From contig JAZRNM010000002.1 in assembly GCA_045648205.1 (NCBI GenBank), positions 1 to 64,000 of the forward strand: 64,000 nt of DNA, read 5' to 3'. Positions 17,069 through 25,008 of this stretch are shown here, piece by piece. The DNA comes from SIG440 sp045648205 (GTDB lineage Bacteria; Bacillota; Clostridia; Monoglobales; Monoglobaceae). How positions within the stretch are numbered: position 1 is the first letter of the stretch; every line of letters starts with the position of its first letter. The position numbers and the translations under genes are program-made. Below the pieces are notes generated by a model. The model was given only the letters and a program-made list of their open reading frames with translations, had not been told where the DNA came from and searched no databases.

Positions 17069-18643
17069 TTATACTTCTTTGTCTAACGGCATTTTTTGAT
17101 ATTCACTTGGTATTTGTCCTGTATATTTTTTGAAAGCTTTAATAAAGTATGACTTACTCTTGTAACCAACCATTTTGCCCACTTCATAGACTTTAGCCTG
17201 AGGGTTAGCCAAAAGTTTCTTCGCTTCTGCCATACGTTTGATATTCAGATATTCAGATATTGTGTTTCCGGTGCTCTTTTTGAACAAGCTCTTGGCATAG
17301 CTGGGGCTGAGATAAACACTGGCAGCTATCTGTTCAACTGTGGAAACATCTCCATAATGCTTGTCAATATATTCAATAATACTTGTAACCAACTTTTCCT
17401 GTCTGTCCTCTTCTTCATCCCCGAAGAAGTTGATGACTAAATCCAAAATGTTATGAAGCCACATTCTGGCATCTTTTATGGTTTCAAAGTGCTCCATCTT
17501 CTGCCAGATAATCTCACTTCCGTCAAAAACGTCATTAAGGTTGAAATTACGTTCACTAAGCAAAAGCTGAAGTGTAACCATTACCGAAAGGCAAAAGCTT
17601 TTTATTTCATTTGCGTGGTATGTCTCGCTTTTAAGCCAATATCTGTCCAGAAAAAGTTCAATTTCTTCGGATGCCTTTTTGGAAAGCATTTCCTCAAGGT
17701 TTTTCTTCATATCTACAATATCATATTCCATTGTGATATAATTAAAATGATTAAAGAAATAAACATTATTTTCCCCGATATTCAGGTTGTTTTCCAAAAC
17801 ATAAGAAGCCTGCCTCAGCATAGTCTGTGAATTAATCAAAGTGTTGCTAGGCTTTGAAACGCCTATACTGATTTCAAAATCGAATGTGTCTGCCAACAAA
17901 TCATTTTGTTTTGAAATAACATCCGAAACATAATCCAAAAATGAAGAATCGTCCCCATCATTGCCCATTAAAACAACATTCAGACACTTTTTTGTTTCCA
18001 CAAAAACATAGCCATCAACATACTCCAGAATGTTTTTCCTGATAAAGTTTGACAATGCATATATTTCAGCATATTCCTGTACTGCTGAAGTTATTTCAAA
18101 TCTGACAATCAGGTAGGAATCATATTTTTGAAGGCCCAGATCTTCCAGGGTGGATGACACAAACTGAAAGTCGATGTTGTCAGAATAAAGCAAACGAAAC
18201 AAGAATGTTTCGCGAAAAACATCCCTGTTCTCTTCAAACATATTGTTAAGTGCTTCGTAATTTTTTTCCTTTTGCAGTTGATTCATCGCATCCGCCACAG
18301 CCTGAGTCAGCCGTTCCGAATCCAAGGGCTTCAAAATATAGGATGCCACCTTGTTATCCATAGCACTCTTAAGATACTGCGAATCCTCATAGCAACTCAT
18401 ATATATTATTCTTATATCTTCTTTTATTTTTTGTATTTCTTTAGTCATTGCAATTCCGTCCATAACGGGCATTACAATATCGGTTATGACAATATCAGGC
18501 ATAAATTCTTTAAAAATTTCCACGCCTTTTTTTCCGTTGGTTGCTGTTTTTATTTCCGTAATATCAAATGCATCCCAATCAACAAAAGTCAACAAACTTT
18601 TGATTTGCATTCGATTATCGTCTACAATCAGCAACTTATACAT
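17069..18643 (-). CDS. YesN-type AraC response regulator
   Basis: A 524-aa regulator. The receiver domain starts LLIVDDNRMQ and has the phospho-acceptor Asp55 in IVITDIVMPVMDG. A long middle region of unknown contacts follows. The C-terminal ~100 residues are two helix-turn-helix motifs of the AraC type (YLSPSYAKSLFKKSTGNTIS; VGYKSKSYFIKAFKKYTG). It is transcribed before its kinase and probably activates the rhamnose/fucose cluster and itself; tandem 21-bp direct repeats lie upstream at 18777-18818. Confidence 0.92.
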   Translation of the reverse strand: MYKLLIVDDNRMQIKSLLTFVDWDAFDITEIKTATNGKKGVEIFKEFMPDIVITDIVMPVMDGIAMTKEIQKIKEDIRIIYMSCYEDSQYLKSAMDNKVASYILKPLDSERLTQAVADAMNQLQKEKNYEALNNMFEENRDVFRETFLFRLLYSDNIDFQFVSSTLEDLGLQKYDSYLIVRFEITSAVQEYAEIYALSNFIRKNILEYVDGYVFVETKKCLNVVLMGNDGDDSSFLDYVSDVISKQNDLLADTFDFEISIGVSKPSNTLINSQTMLRQASYVLENNLNIGENNVYFFNHFNYITMEYDIVDMKKNLEEMLSKKASEEIELFLDRYWLKSETYHANEIKSFCLSVMVTLQLLLSERNFNLNDVFDGSEIIWQKMEHFETIKDARMWLHNILDLVINFFGDEEEDRQEKLVTSIIEYIDKHYGDVSTVEQIAASVYLSPSYAKSLFKKSTGNTISEYLNIKRMAEAKKLLANPQAKVYEVGKMVGYKSKSYFIKAFKKYTGQIPSEYQKMPLDKEV

Positions 18644-18709
18644 ATTGTCACCCCGATTCTCATTATTTCTATGACGCCTTATTTTGTACCGCTATATCCC
18701 AATTATGCG

Positions 18710-18715
18710 ATTATA
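18710..18715 (-). promoter_or_regulatory. Possible -10 element of the yesN-yesM operon
   Basis: A perfect TATAAT on the minus strand, 67 bases before the start codon, but with no recognisable -35 at 17 bases. That fits an activator-dependent promoter. Low certainty alone. Confidence 0.35.
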
Positions 18716-18776
18716 TTTTAGAAGTACTGTCTTTTATTATCTCATAAAAAAAGTTTTTGGGTAGACAATTTTATGC

Positions 18777-18818
18777 ATAAAATCCAATAAAGCACCCAAA
18801 AAATACAATAAAGAACCC
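18777..18818 (-). repeat. Tandem 21-bp direct repeat upstream of yesN
   Basis: Two head-to-tail copies, 18798-18818 and 18777-18797, identical at 18 of 21 positions; on the minus strand both begin GGGT and share CTTTATTG and ATTTT. A 21-bp period is two DNA turns, as expected for an AraC-family dimer site. It lies 134-175 bases upstream of the yesN start. Confidence 0.8.
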
Positions 18819-18864
18819 TCATAATGTAACATTCAGTATATAAGCAATTATTTTATTCGATTTT

Positions 18865-19653
18865 TTATTTTCCGGCAAGCTCGTTGTATACTTCCCGTAT
18901 ATTTTCGTACACAAATTCCGGTTTTACATCACTTGTTTCAATATCTTCCAGCTTACCTTCCCCGCTGAGCACAAAAATCGAGCTGACACCTGCATTCACA
19001 CCACTGGCAATATCTGTGTAAAGTCTGTCGCCGATTATGGCTGTTTCTTCGGGTGCATATCCCGTTTTCTGCATCGCCAGATAAATCATCTCAGGTCTTG
19101 GTTTGCCAATAAAATACGGTTCTCTGCCTGTGGCATTTTTAAGAGCCTGACATATACTTCCGCAATCGGGAACACTTCCGTACCAGGTGGGACAAACCCA
19201 ATCTGGATTGGTTGCAATATAATCCACGCCACGATTCAGCAAAATGCATGCATCCTCTAATTTCTGAAAGGTCAGTTCGGTGTCAAATCCCACAACAAGA
19301 CAATCTACATCTTCCTCAGGAGTTGTTGTGATTGGGAAATCCTTTAGTTGTTCCCGCAAAGACTCCGTTCCGAAAACATATATTTTCTTATAGTTTTTTG
19401 TTTTGAGGTAGCTCTCTGTGGCATTGACAGAGGTAACAAAATCATCTTCTGTTGCCTCTATGCCCAAAGCCTTCAGCTTTTCAATATATTTTTCAACACT
19501 CTTTGAGGAGTTGTTTGTCAGAAACAAATATCTCCCGCCACTTTTCTTTACATATTCAAGAAAATCCATTGTTCCGTCAAACAACTCATTGTCAAGATAG
19601 ATTGTCCCGTCCATATCCAACAAAAAAAGCTTTTTGCTTTTTATACCATTCAT
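18865..19653 (-). CDS. HAD-IIA sugar/glycerol-phosphate phosphatase
   Basis: A 262-aa haloacid dehalogenase-like phosphatase. Motif I is LLDMDGTIYLD near residue 11, motif II is LFLTNNSS, the lysine motif is in FIGKPRPEM and motif IV is IIGDRLYTDI. The HAD-IIA group holds NagD, p-nitrophenylphosphatase and the phosphoglycolate/glycerol-3-phosphate phosphatases. It closes the glp operon, 18 bases after glpP, so a glycerol-3-phosphate phosphatase is an attractive but unproven role. Cytoplasmic. Confidence 0.85.
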   Translation of the reverse strand: MNGIKSKKLFLLDMDGTIYLDNELFDGTMDFLEYVKKSGGRYLFLTNNSSKSVEKYIEKLKALGIEATEDDFVTSVNATESYLKTKNYKKIYVFGTESLREQLKDFPITTTPEEDVDCLVVGFDTELTFQKLEDACILLNRGVDYIATNPDWVCPTWYGSVPDCGSICQALKNATGREPYFIGKPRPEMIYLAMQKTGYAPEETAIIGDRLYTDIASGVNAGVSSIFVLSGEGKLEDIETSDVKPEFVYENIREVYNELAGK

Positions 19654-19671
19654 ATGTGCATATCTCCTGTC

Positions 19672-20211
19672 TTAAATATTCCAGAGCCCAGGGTTTCCCG
19701 TCGAAACAGCAACCACCCCTGCATTTATTGCCGCAGTCACTTCTTCCTTTGTCTCAACAAGACCCCCTGCGATTATAGGAAACTCCGCCTCCTGGCAGAT
19801 TTTCTTTATTACTTTTTCCGTAACTATACCAGGCATTATTTCAGCCATATCAGGCTTAATTTTAAAAAGTGTTATAGCTGTTTCCACAGATTGGGAATCA
19901 ATCAAAAATATTCTATGCACTGTTTTGAGTCCCAAATCATTGGCAGTTTTTATCAAGTTTGCCCGAGTTGAAATTATTCCGGCAACACCCTTTTCCTTCA
20001 CATATTTGAGACCGGCCCTGTCCTTGCCTATTCCCTCAGCCATATCTATGTGAACAAACAGTGTTTTCTTATACTCATTGCACAGAAGCACACGGCTCTC
20101 CAATTCTTCAATATTGGGAGCCAAATCAAAAATTATAGAAACTTTAGATTTACACGCCTCAAGTAATGATTCATTGTCTCTTACTGCCGCTATTACATAA
20201 TTCTTGTTCAT
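19672..20211 (-). CDS. glpP: Glycerol-3-phosphate-responsive antiterminator GlpP
   Basis: A 179-aa protein of the GlpP family, a TIM-barrel-like RNA-binding regulator which, with glycerol-3-phosphate bound, prevents termination in glp leader RNA. Visible family features are VIAAVRDNESLLEACKS at the start, FVHIDMAEGIGKDRAGLKYV, STRANLIKTA, RIFLIDSQSVET and PIIAGGLVETKEEV with GVVAVSTGNPGLW at the end. The frame is open to 20301, but ATG 20211 has an AGGAAGTG site. It sits inside the operon it probably controls; the target hairpin is at 23340-23384. Confidence 0.93.
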   Translation of the reverse strand: MNKNYVIAAVRDNESLLEACKSKVSIIFDLAPNIEELESRVLLCNEYKKTLFVHIDMAEGIGKDRAGLKYVKEKGVAGIISTRANLIKTANDLGLKTVHRIFLIDSQSVETAITLFKIKPDMAEIMPGIVTEKVIKKICQEAEFPIIAGGLVETKEEVTAAINAGVVAVSTGNPGLWNI

Positions 20212-20222
20212 TTTTTCACTTC

Positions 20223-20576
20223 CTACCTGGTTGGTGCTGTCACCACAACATTCGCACCGGTGTTCAATATATTCTCGCAAATAATTTTTCCAACCGCGCA
20301 TTCATCCAAAGCAGGGTGCAAAGAATTTATAATCTCCATACAATCAAAGATAAGGTCTTTGGGAACAGCCTTATCCGTCTTGACCGGGACAATGACTCCA
20401 TTCTTTGCTCCGACGGTTGTGGTTATCACTCTGACCGGATTGATACATTCTGCCTTGGCATATGCATCCCCACGTTTGCAGGTGTTCCCCTCAACAGAAA
20501 TCACCTCAGAACCTTCAATCTCCACTTTAAGTTGACATCCCATAGGACATACTATGCAGGTTAATTCTTTTTTCAT
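20223..20576 (-). CDS. DUF1667 cysteine-rich protein
   Basis: A 117-aa protein of the DUF1667 family. Cysteines occur as CIVCPMGCQL at the start and a further Cys in GNTCKRGDAYAKAE, so a metal or iron-sulfur cluster is likely. The family is regularly encoded beside GlpA-like dehydrogenases and FAD oxidoreductases, as here, and is presumed to be an electron-transfer partner, perhaps replacing GlpC. The start at 20576 is 32 bases after the oxidoreductase stop. Confidence 0.88.
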   Translation of the reverse strand: MKKELTCIVCPMGCQLKVEIEGSEVISVEGNTCKRGDAYAKAECINPVRVITTTVGAKNGVIVPVKTDKAVPKDLIFDCMEIINSLHPALDECAVGKIICENILNTGANVVVTAPTR

Positions 20577-20608
20577 ATATCTTCACTCCAATTATATATG
20601 TGTTTTGT

Positions 20609-21853
20609 TTATAAGTCAATCGAAATTTTCAAAGTATCTGATAAATTTTTGAGTTTGTCAGCCTTCAGGGTTATGGTCTGCATTTCTCCCGGGGCAACAG
20701 TTGCCTTCTTCTGGCTCATAATCTCTTCATCACCACTTGTCACCAACAGCTTTGCGTTTTTATATACATCACCCACACGGAAGAAAATCTTCACATCTTT
20801 TGTTGTGTCGGTTATTCGTTGTGGAACTGTGTATCTAACTCTGCCATCTGTTTCGATTTTTATTTCCGTGTCAGCTGTCAAGCCATTTTTCAAGAACTCT
20901 GCTGCACGTTCACCTGCAATCTCCGCTTCTTCAGAAACGAAATCTGCCAGGTCGTGAACATGAAGAACATTTCCGCAAGCAAACACACCCTCAATGCTGG
21001 TCTGTCTGTTCTGGTCAACCACAGCACCTTTGGTTATTCCGGAAAGCTCAACCTCTGCCGACTTTGAAAGCTCATTTTCAGGAATAAGTCCAACAGAAAG
21101 AAGCAAGGTATCACATTTGATATACTGTTCTGTTCCCGGGATAGGCTGCATTTTTCTGTCCACCTCAGAAATTGTTACACCCTCAATTCTGTCTTGTCCG
21201 TGAATTTCCGTAACAGTGTGGCTAAGCATAAGCGGAATATCAAAATCCTTGAGACACTGCTGAATGTTTCTGGCAAGACCACCTGAATATGGCATTACCT
21301 CACAAACTGCGTGAACCTTTGCCCCTTCAAGAGTCATTCTTCTTGCCATAATAAGACCAATATCACCCGAACCGAGAATTACGACCTCTTTACCTGGCAT
21401 ATATCCCATCATATTAACATATTTCTGTGCTGTACCTGCACTGAAAATTCCCGAAGGTCTTGTTCCTGCGATATTGAGTGCACCTCTCGGACGTTCACGA
21501 CATCCCATAGCAAGGATAATAGCTCCCGCCTTGATCTGCTCAGCTCCGTTATCCTTTGAAACCATTGATATTACTCTGTCTTTTGAAATCTCTGTTACTG
21601 TTGTTCCGCACTGTATCTTAACGGGAAGTTTTCTCAGCTCCTCTTCGCATTTATATGCATATTCCGGACCTGTCAATTCTTCCTTGAAACGGTGAAGACC
21701 GAATCCATTGTGAATGCATTGTTGCAGAATTCCGCCCAGATTCTTATCTCTTTCCAAAAGCAAAATATCTTTTACACCTGACTTATATGCACTTATTGCG
21801 GCACACATTCCTGCAGGACCGCCACCAATAATAACTAAATCAACATTACGCAT
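20609..21853 (-). CDS. NAD(P)/FAD-dependent oxidoreductase of the glp operon
   Basis: A 414-aa flavoprotein with N-terminal FAD site VIIGGGPAGMCAAISAYKSG, a second Rossmann site VVILGSGDIGLIMARRM and the late FAD motif GVFACGNVLHVHDLADFV. The last ~80 residues form a small extra domain. It resembles the NADH-dependent half of clostridial glycerol-3-phosphate dehydrogenase systems: GlpA oxidises the substrate and this subunit passes electrons to or from a pyridine nucleotide. It overlaps the glpA-like gene by eight bases, showing translational coupling. Confidence 0.87.
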   Translation of the reverse strand: MRNVDLVIIGGGPAGMCAAISAYKSGVKDILLLERDKNLGGILQQCIHNGFGLHRFKEELTGPEYAYKCEEELRKLPVKIQCGTTVTEISKDRVISMVSKDNGAEQIKAGAIILAMGCRERPRGALNIAGTRPSGIFSAGTAQKYVNMMGYMPGKEVVILGSGDIGLIMARRMTLEGAKVHAVCEVMPYSGGLARNIQQCLKDFDIPLMLSHTVTEIHGQDRIEGVTISEVDRKMQPIPGTEQYIKCDTLLLSVGLIPENELSKSAEVELSGITKGAVVDQNRQTSIEGVFACGNVLHVHDLADFVSEEAEIAGERAAEFLKNGLTADTEIKIETDGRVRYTVPQRITDTTKDVKIFFRVGDVYKNAKLLVTSGDEEIMSQKKATVAPGEMQTITLKADKLKNLSDTLKISIDL

Positions 21854-23291
21854 TGCCCTTGTCCTCCTTTATCTTTCCTGTCAGAACATAAGAACCATTT
21901 CCACACTTTGTTACGTCTTCAAGAGAAGAATTCATTTCCTCCGCAAGAAGGCTCATTATGTATGGTGAGCAAAAACCGCCCTGACATCTTCCCATCTGTG
22001 CTCTTGTCCGGCGCTTGACTCCATCAAGGTCGGTGGGTTTCGGATTTGTTCTGATTGCATGACGTATTTCACCCTCTGAAATACCCTCACAACGACAGAT
22101 TATGTTTCCAAATGCAGAATCTTTCTTTATGATTTCATTCTTTTTCTCAATGTCCCAATTTTTAAAATGTTTAAAGGTTGTACGGGTTTTCACATAATCC
22201 TTCTTTTCTGTAAATTCCTCGCCGTTTTCTTTGAAAAGCTCCAATATGTATTCTGCAATTGCCGGTGATGCCGAAAGCCCGGGGGATTCAATTCCCGCCG
22301 CATTCACAAAGCCTTTTTGCGGCATATCAATTATGAAATCACCGGTGCTGCCTGCCGCACGAAGTCCACAGAAAGAGGTAATCACCATTCTCAAATCAAG
22401 ATTTTTAACCATTCTCCTTGCATTGTCACCAACTGCCTTCATTCCAGCAGGAGTGGTCTTTTTGTCCGTTTTATCTTCACCATCAACCGAAGTAGGACCA
22501 AGAAGCAAGTTGCCGTCCACTGTTGGTGACACCAGAATTCCTTTGCCCATTTTGGTAGGAAGTGTAAATATGGTATGACTTACCAAATCACCGCATTCAC
22601 GGTCAAGGAGCATATATTCTCCCATTCTGGGATGAACATCAAAATCTTTTTCAGCAACCATTCCCGCAACCTTGTCAGAATAAATACCTGCAGCATTTAC
22701 AACAAGACGGGTTTCAATCTTTTCGCCTTTTGCAGATGCAATTTCAAAGGCATTATCCTTCTGTTCGATGCTGACAACCTCAAAATTCAGTCTGAGGTCC
22801 GCTCCATTATCCATCGCATTACCAATTGCCGCTTCTGTAAGCTCATAAGGACACACAATTGAGCCGGTAGGTGCATAGAGTGCAACACAAGCCTCATCTG
22901 CAAGGTTTGGTTCAATCTCACGAAGTTTTTCTCCTTCCACGATTTCCAAATCTTTTACACCATTTTTTACACCATTTTCAAGGAGTTCCTGAAGCCTTGC
23001 CTTGTCTTCGTCACTATAACCGATTACCAAAGAACCATTATTTTTGTAGCTGACACTCAAATCCTCGCATATTTCCTGCATCATTTCACTTCCGCGAACA
23101 TTCAGCTTTGCTTTCAGGCTTCCGTTTTTTGCATCAAATCCCGCATGAACTATGGCCGAATTTGCCTTTGTTGCACCCATAGCGATGTCTGATTCACTAT
23201 CCACTATGCAAACCTTTCCTTCATATTGGGAAAAAAGTCTTGCGGTCATTGCTCCGACTACCCCTGCCCCTATCACTACTACATCATACAT
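21846..23291 (-). CDS. GlpA-like anaerobic glycerol-3-phosphate dehydrogenase
   Basis: A 481-aa protein with FAD site VVVIGAGVVGAMTARLFSQY, a DAO-fold body and a C-terminal BFD-like [2Fe-2S] domain with CRCEGISEGEIRHAI and MGRCQGGFCSP, four cysteines in all. This is the GlpA arrangement: oxidation of glycerol-3-phosphate to DHAP with electrons passed to the partner flavoprotein. ATG 23291 follows AAAGGAAG; the longer frame to 23354 runs into the leader terminator and is not real. It is the first gene after the GlpP-type leader. Confidence 0.87.
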   Translation of the reverse strand: MYDVVVIGAGVVGAMTARLFSQYEGKVCIVDSESDIAMGATKANSAIVHAGFDAKNGSLKAKLNVRGSEMMQEICEDLSVSYKNNGSLVIGYSDEDKARLQELLENGVKNGVKDLEIVEGEKLREIEPNLADEACVALYAPTGSIVCPYELTEAAIGNAMDNGADLRLNFEVVSIEQKDNAFEIASAKGEKIETRLVVNAAGIYSDKVAGMVAEKDFDVHPRMGEYMLLDRECGDLVSHTIFTLPTKMGKGILVSPTVDGNLLLGPTSVDGEDKTDKKTTPAGMKAVGDNARRMVKNLDLRMVITSFCGLRAAGSTGDFIIDMPQKGFVNAAGIESPGLSASPAIAEYILELFKENGEEFTEKKDYVKTRTTFKHFKNWDIEKKNEIIKKDSAFGNIICRCEGISEGEIRHAIRTNPKPTDLDGVKRRTRAQMGRCQGGFCSPYIMSLLAEEMNSSLEDVTKCGNGSYVLTGKIKEDKGNA

Positions 23292-23339
23292 ACCATAAAT
23301 CTTCCTTTCTTTTTGCTCTGAAAAATATTCCTGACATAC

Positions 23340-23384
23340 AAAAAGACGCACCAAAACAAGGTTATCTCTTGTTTTGATACGTCT
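23340..23384 (-). terminator. Leader terminator of the glp operon (GlpP target candidate)
   Basis: Minus-strand RNA 23384-23368 pairs with 23360-23344 in an unbroken 17-bp stem around a seven-base loop and is followed by UUUUUG. Two of the pairs are G-U and would be mismatches in the opposite transcript, so the structure is built for the minus strand. It sits between a strong promoter and the GlpA-like gene, 48 bases before the start codon, where GlpP antitermination acts in Bacillus glpD. Confidence 0.88.
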
Positions 23385-23405
23385 CCAAATCTCTGTATCA
23401 ATATT

Positions 23406-23434
23406 ATAATATACTTAAATATGAGATTTGTCAA
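23406..23434 (-). promoter_or_regulatory. SigA-like promoter of the glp operon
   Basis: Minus strand perfect TTGACA (23434-23429), 17-base spacer, TATTAT (23411-23406). Transcription would start near 23399, about 15 bases before the terminator stem. Confidence 0.8.
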
Positions 23435-23470
23435 GTATTACAAATGATTTTTCAAATTTTACCATACAGA

Positions 23471-24814
23471 TTACAACACGTAACCTTTCTCTTTCATAAC
23501 ACCAACCACACGGTCTGCCATCGCCTTGCAAATTGTTTCGCCTTTTGCTTCAACCATAACACGTATAAGAGGTTCTGTTCCACTCTTTCTGAAAAGGATT
23601 CTTCCGTTGTCACCAAGCTGTTCTTCAACTTCGGCAACAGCTTTCTTCACATCTTCATCATTAAGCGGGGCATCTTTGTCGGAAACTCTCACATTCACCA
23701 AAAGCTGAGGGAAACGTTCAAAGCCCTCGCAAAGCTTTGAAATTGGCATTTTGCTCTCAATAAACACTTCCATCACCTTGAGTGCTGTGATGAGTCCATC
23801 ACCCGTTGATGCATATTTTGAGAATATGATATGTCCTGATTCTTCACCGCCAAGGCAATAATCATTTGCCTGCATTGCTTCATAAACATACTTGTCGCCT
23901 ACATCGGTCTTGACGTAGTTTATTCCCAGTTCGTCAAAAGCCTTGTAGAGTCCGAAATTCGACATAACAGTTGTCACAACAGTGTTGTTTGTCAGTTTGC
24001 CGTTTTCCTTCATATATTTTCCGCACATATAGAGAATATTATCCCCTGTCAGAACATTTCCGTTTTCATCCACCGCCAGACATCTGTCAGCATCACCGTC
24101 GAATGCAAATCCGATGTCCAGTTTATTTTCTTTTACCAGTTTGCACAAGCCTTCGATATGGGTTGAACCACATCCATTGTTTATGTTGAATCCGTTTGGC
24201 TGATTGCTTATAACAAATGTTTCTGCGCCAAGTGTGTCAAATATGTTTTTTGCAAGCATCCAGGTGCTTCCGTTTGAACAGTCAAGACCAATTTTCAAAC
24301 CTTTGTATGAATTTCTTGCCAATGAAATGATATATCCAGTATATCTGTTTCTGCCTGCAACATAGTCAATGGTTCTTCCGATTTCTTCACCTGTTGCAAG
24401 AGGAATTTCACCGATAACTCCGTCGATGTATGCCTCAATGTCTGCAATAACAGACTCTGACATTTTCTCGCCACGGTTGTTAATCAATTTAATCCCATTG
24501 TCATAATAAGGGTTGTGGCTTGCAGAAATCATAATTCCGCAATCAAAATCCTCAGTTCTTACTACATAAGACACAGATGGAGTTGTTGTAACATGCAAAA
24601 GATACGCATCAGCACCGCTTGCTGTGAGTCCTGCCGCCAAAGCATATTCAAACATATAGCTTGAACGTCTCGTGTCTTTACCAATAACCACATTGCACTT
24701 GTGTTCCTTGCCATAATACCAGCCAAGATACCTGCCGATTTTGAAGGCGTGCTCGACAGTCAGGCCTTTGTTCGCCTCACCTCTGAATCCATCAGTACCA
24801 AAATATTTCCCCAT
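23471..24814 (-). CDS. glmM: Phosphoglucosamine mutase
   Basis: A 447-aa alpha-D-phosphohexomutase converting glucosamine-6-P to glucosamine-1-P for UDP-GlcNAc and peptidoglycan synthesis. The start GKYFGTDGFRGEAN, the phosphoserine loop ISASHNPYYDNG with Ser99, the metal loop FDGDADRCLAVD, the sugar loop GGEESGHI and the phosphate site FRKSGTEPLIRVM are all intact. A GGAGG site is ten bases before the ATG. Unusually, a glmS-class ribozyme lies in its 5' region, so its mRNA is probably cut when glucosamine-6-P, its own substrate, is high. Confidence 0.96.
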   Translation of the reverse strand: MGKYFGTDGFRGEANKGLTVEHAFKIGRYLGWYYGKEHKCNVVIGKDTRRSSYMFEYALAAGLTASGADAYLLHVTTTPSVSYVVRTEDFDCGIMISASHNPYYDNGIKLINNRGEKMSESVIADIEAYIDGVIGEIPLATGEEIGRTIDYVAGRNRYTGYIISLARNSYKGLKIGLDCSNGSTWMLAKNIFDTLGAETFVISNQPNGFNINNGCGSTHIEGLCKLVKENKLDIGFAFDGDADRCLAVDENGNVLTGDNILYMCGKYMKENGKLTNNTVVTTVMSNFGLYKAFDELGINYVKTDVGDKYVYEAMQANDYCLGGEESGHIIFSKYASTGDGLITALKVMEVFIESKMPISKLCEGFERFPQLLVNVRVSDKDAPLNDEDVKKAVAEVEEQLGDNGRILFRKSGTEPLIRVMVEAKGETICKAMADRVVGVMKEKGYVL

Positions 24815-24856
24815 ATTTTAAAATCCTCCGAGTTCAAAATTTATAAACCTCTATAC

Positions 24857-24885
24857 ATAATAAATACTTTTTCTTAACTTGTCAC
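24857..24885 (-). promoter_or_regulatory. Possible ribozyme-independent glmM promoter
   Basis: Minus strand GTGACA (24885-24880), 17-base spacer, TATTAT (24862-24857), each five of six to consensus, between the ribozyme core and glmM. If used, it makes a glmM transcript lacking the ribozyme. Confidence 0.45.
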
Positions 24886-24887
24886 AT

Positions 24888-25006
24888 AAATACACTTTTG
24901 TTTGTTTGTATGCATTTTTACGACACTGACAATGCCGAAGGAGTACCCGCCGAACATTTCGAATTTCTCCTTACCTCGTCACCGCAACCTTTTGCGGTCT
25001 GGCGCT
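24888..25006 (-). ncRNA. glmS-class self-cleaving ribozyme upstream of glmM
   Basis: Minus-strand RNA holds the glmS ribozyme core in order: the cleavage-site A then GCGCC (25006-25001), P1 hairpin ACCGCAA/TTGCGGT (24998-24992 with 24987-24981), GACGAGG (24980-24974), P2 strand AAGGAG (24972-24967) pairing perfectly with CTCCTT (24943-24938), and UUCGGCGGGUAC between them. A short P3 hairpin (24937-24933 with 24925-24921) and a weak P4-like stem (24911-24907 with 24894-24890) follow. The known family self-cleaves between A-1 and G1 using glucosamine-6-P as cofactor. One internal base differs from the usual AUCGA. Cleavage would fall between 25006 and 25005. Confidence 0.92.
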
Positions 25007-25008
25007 AA

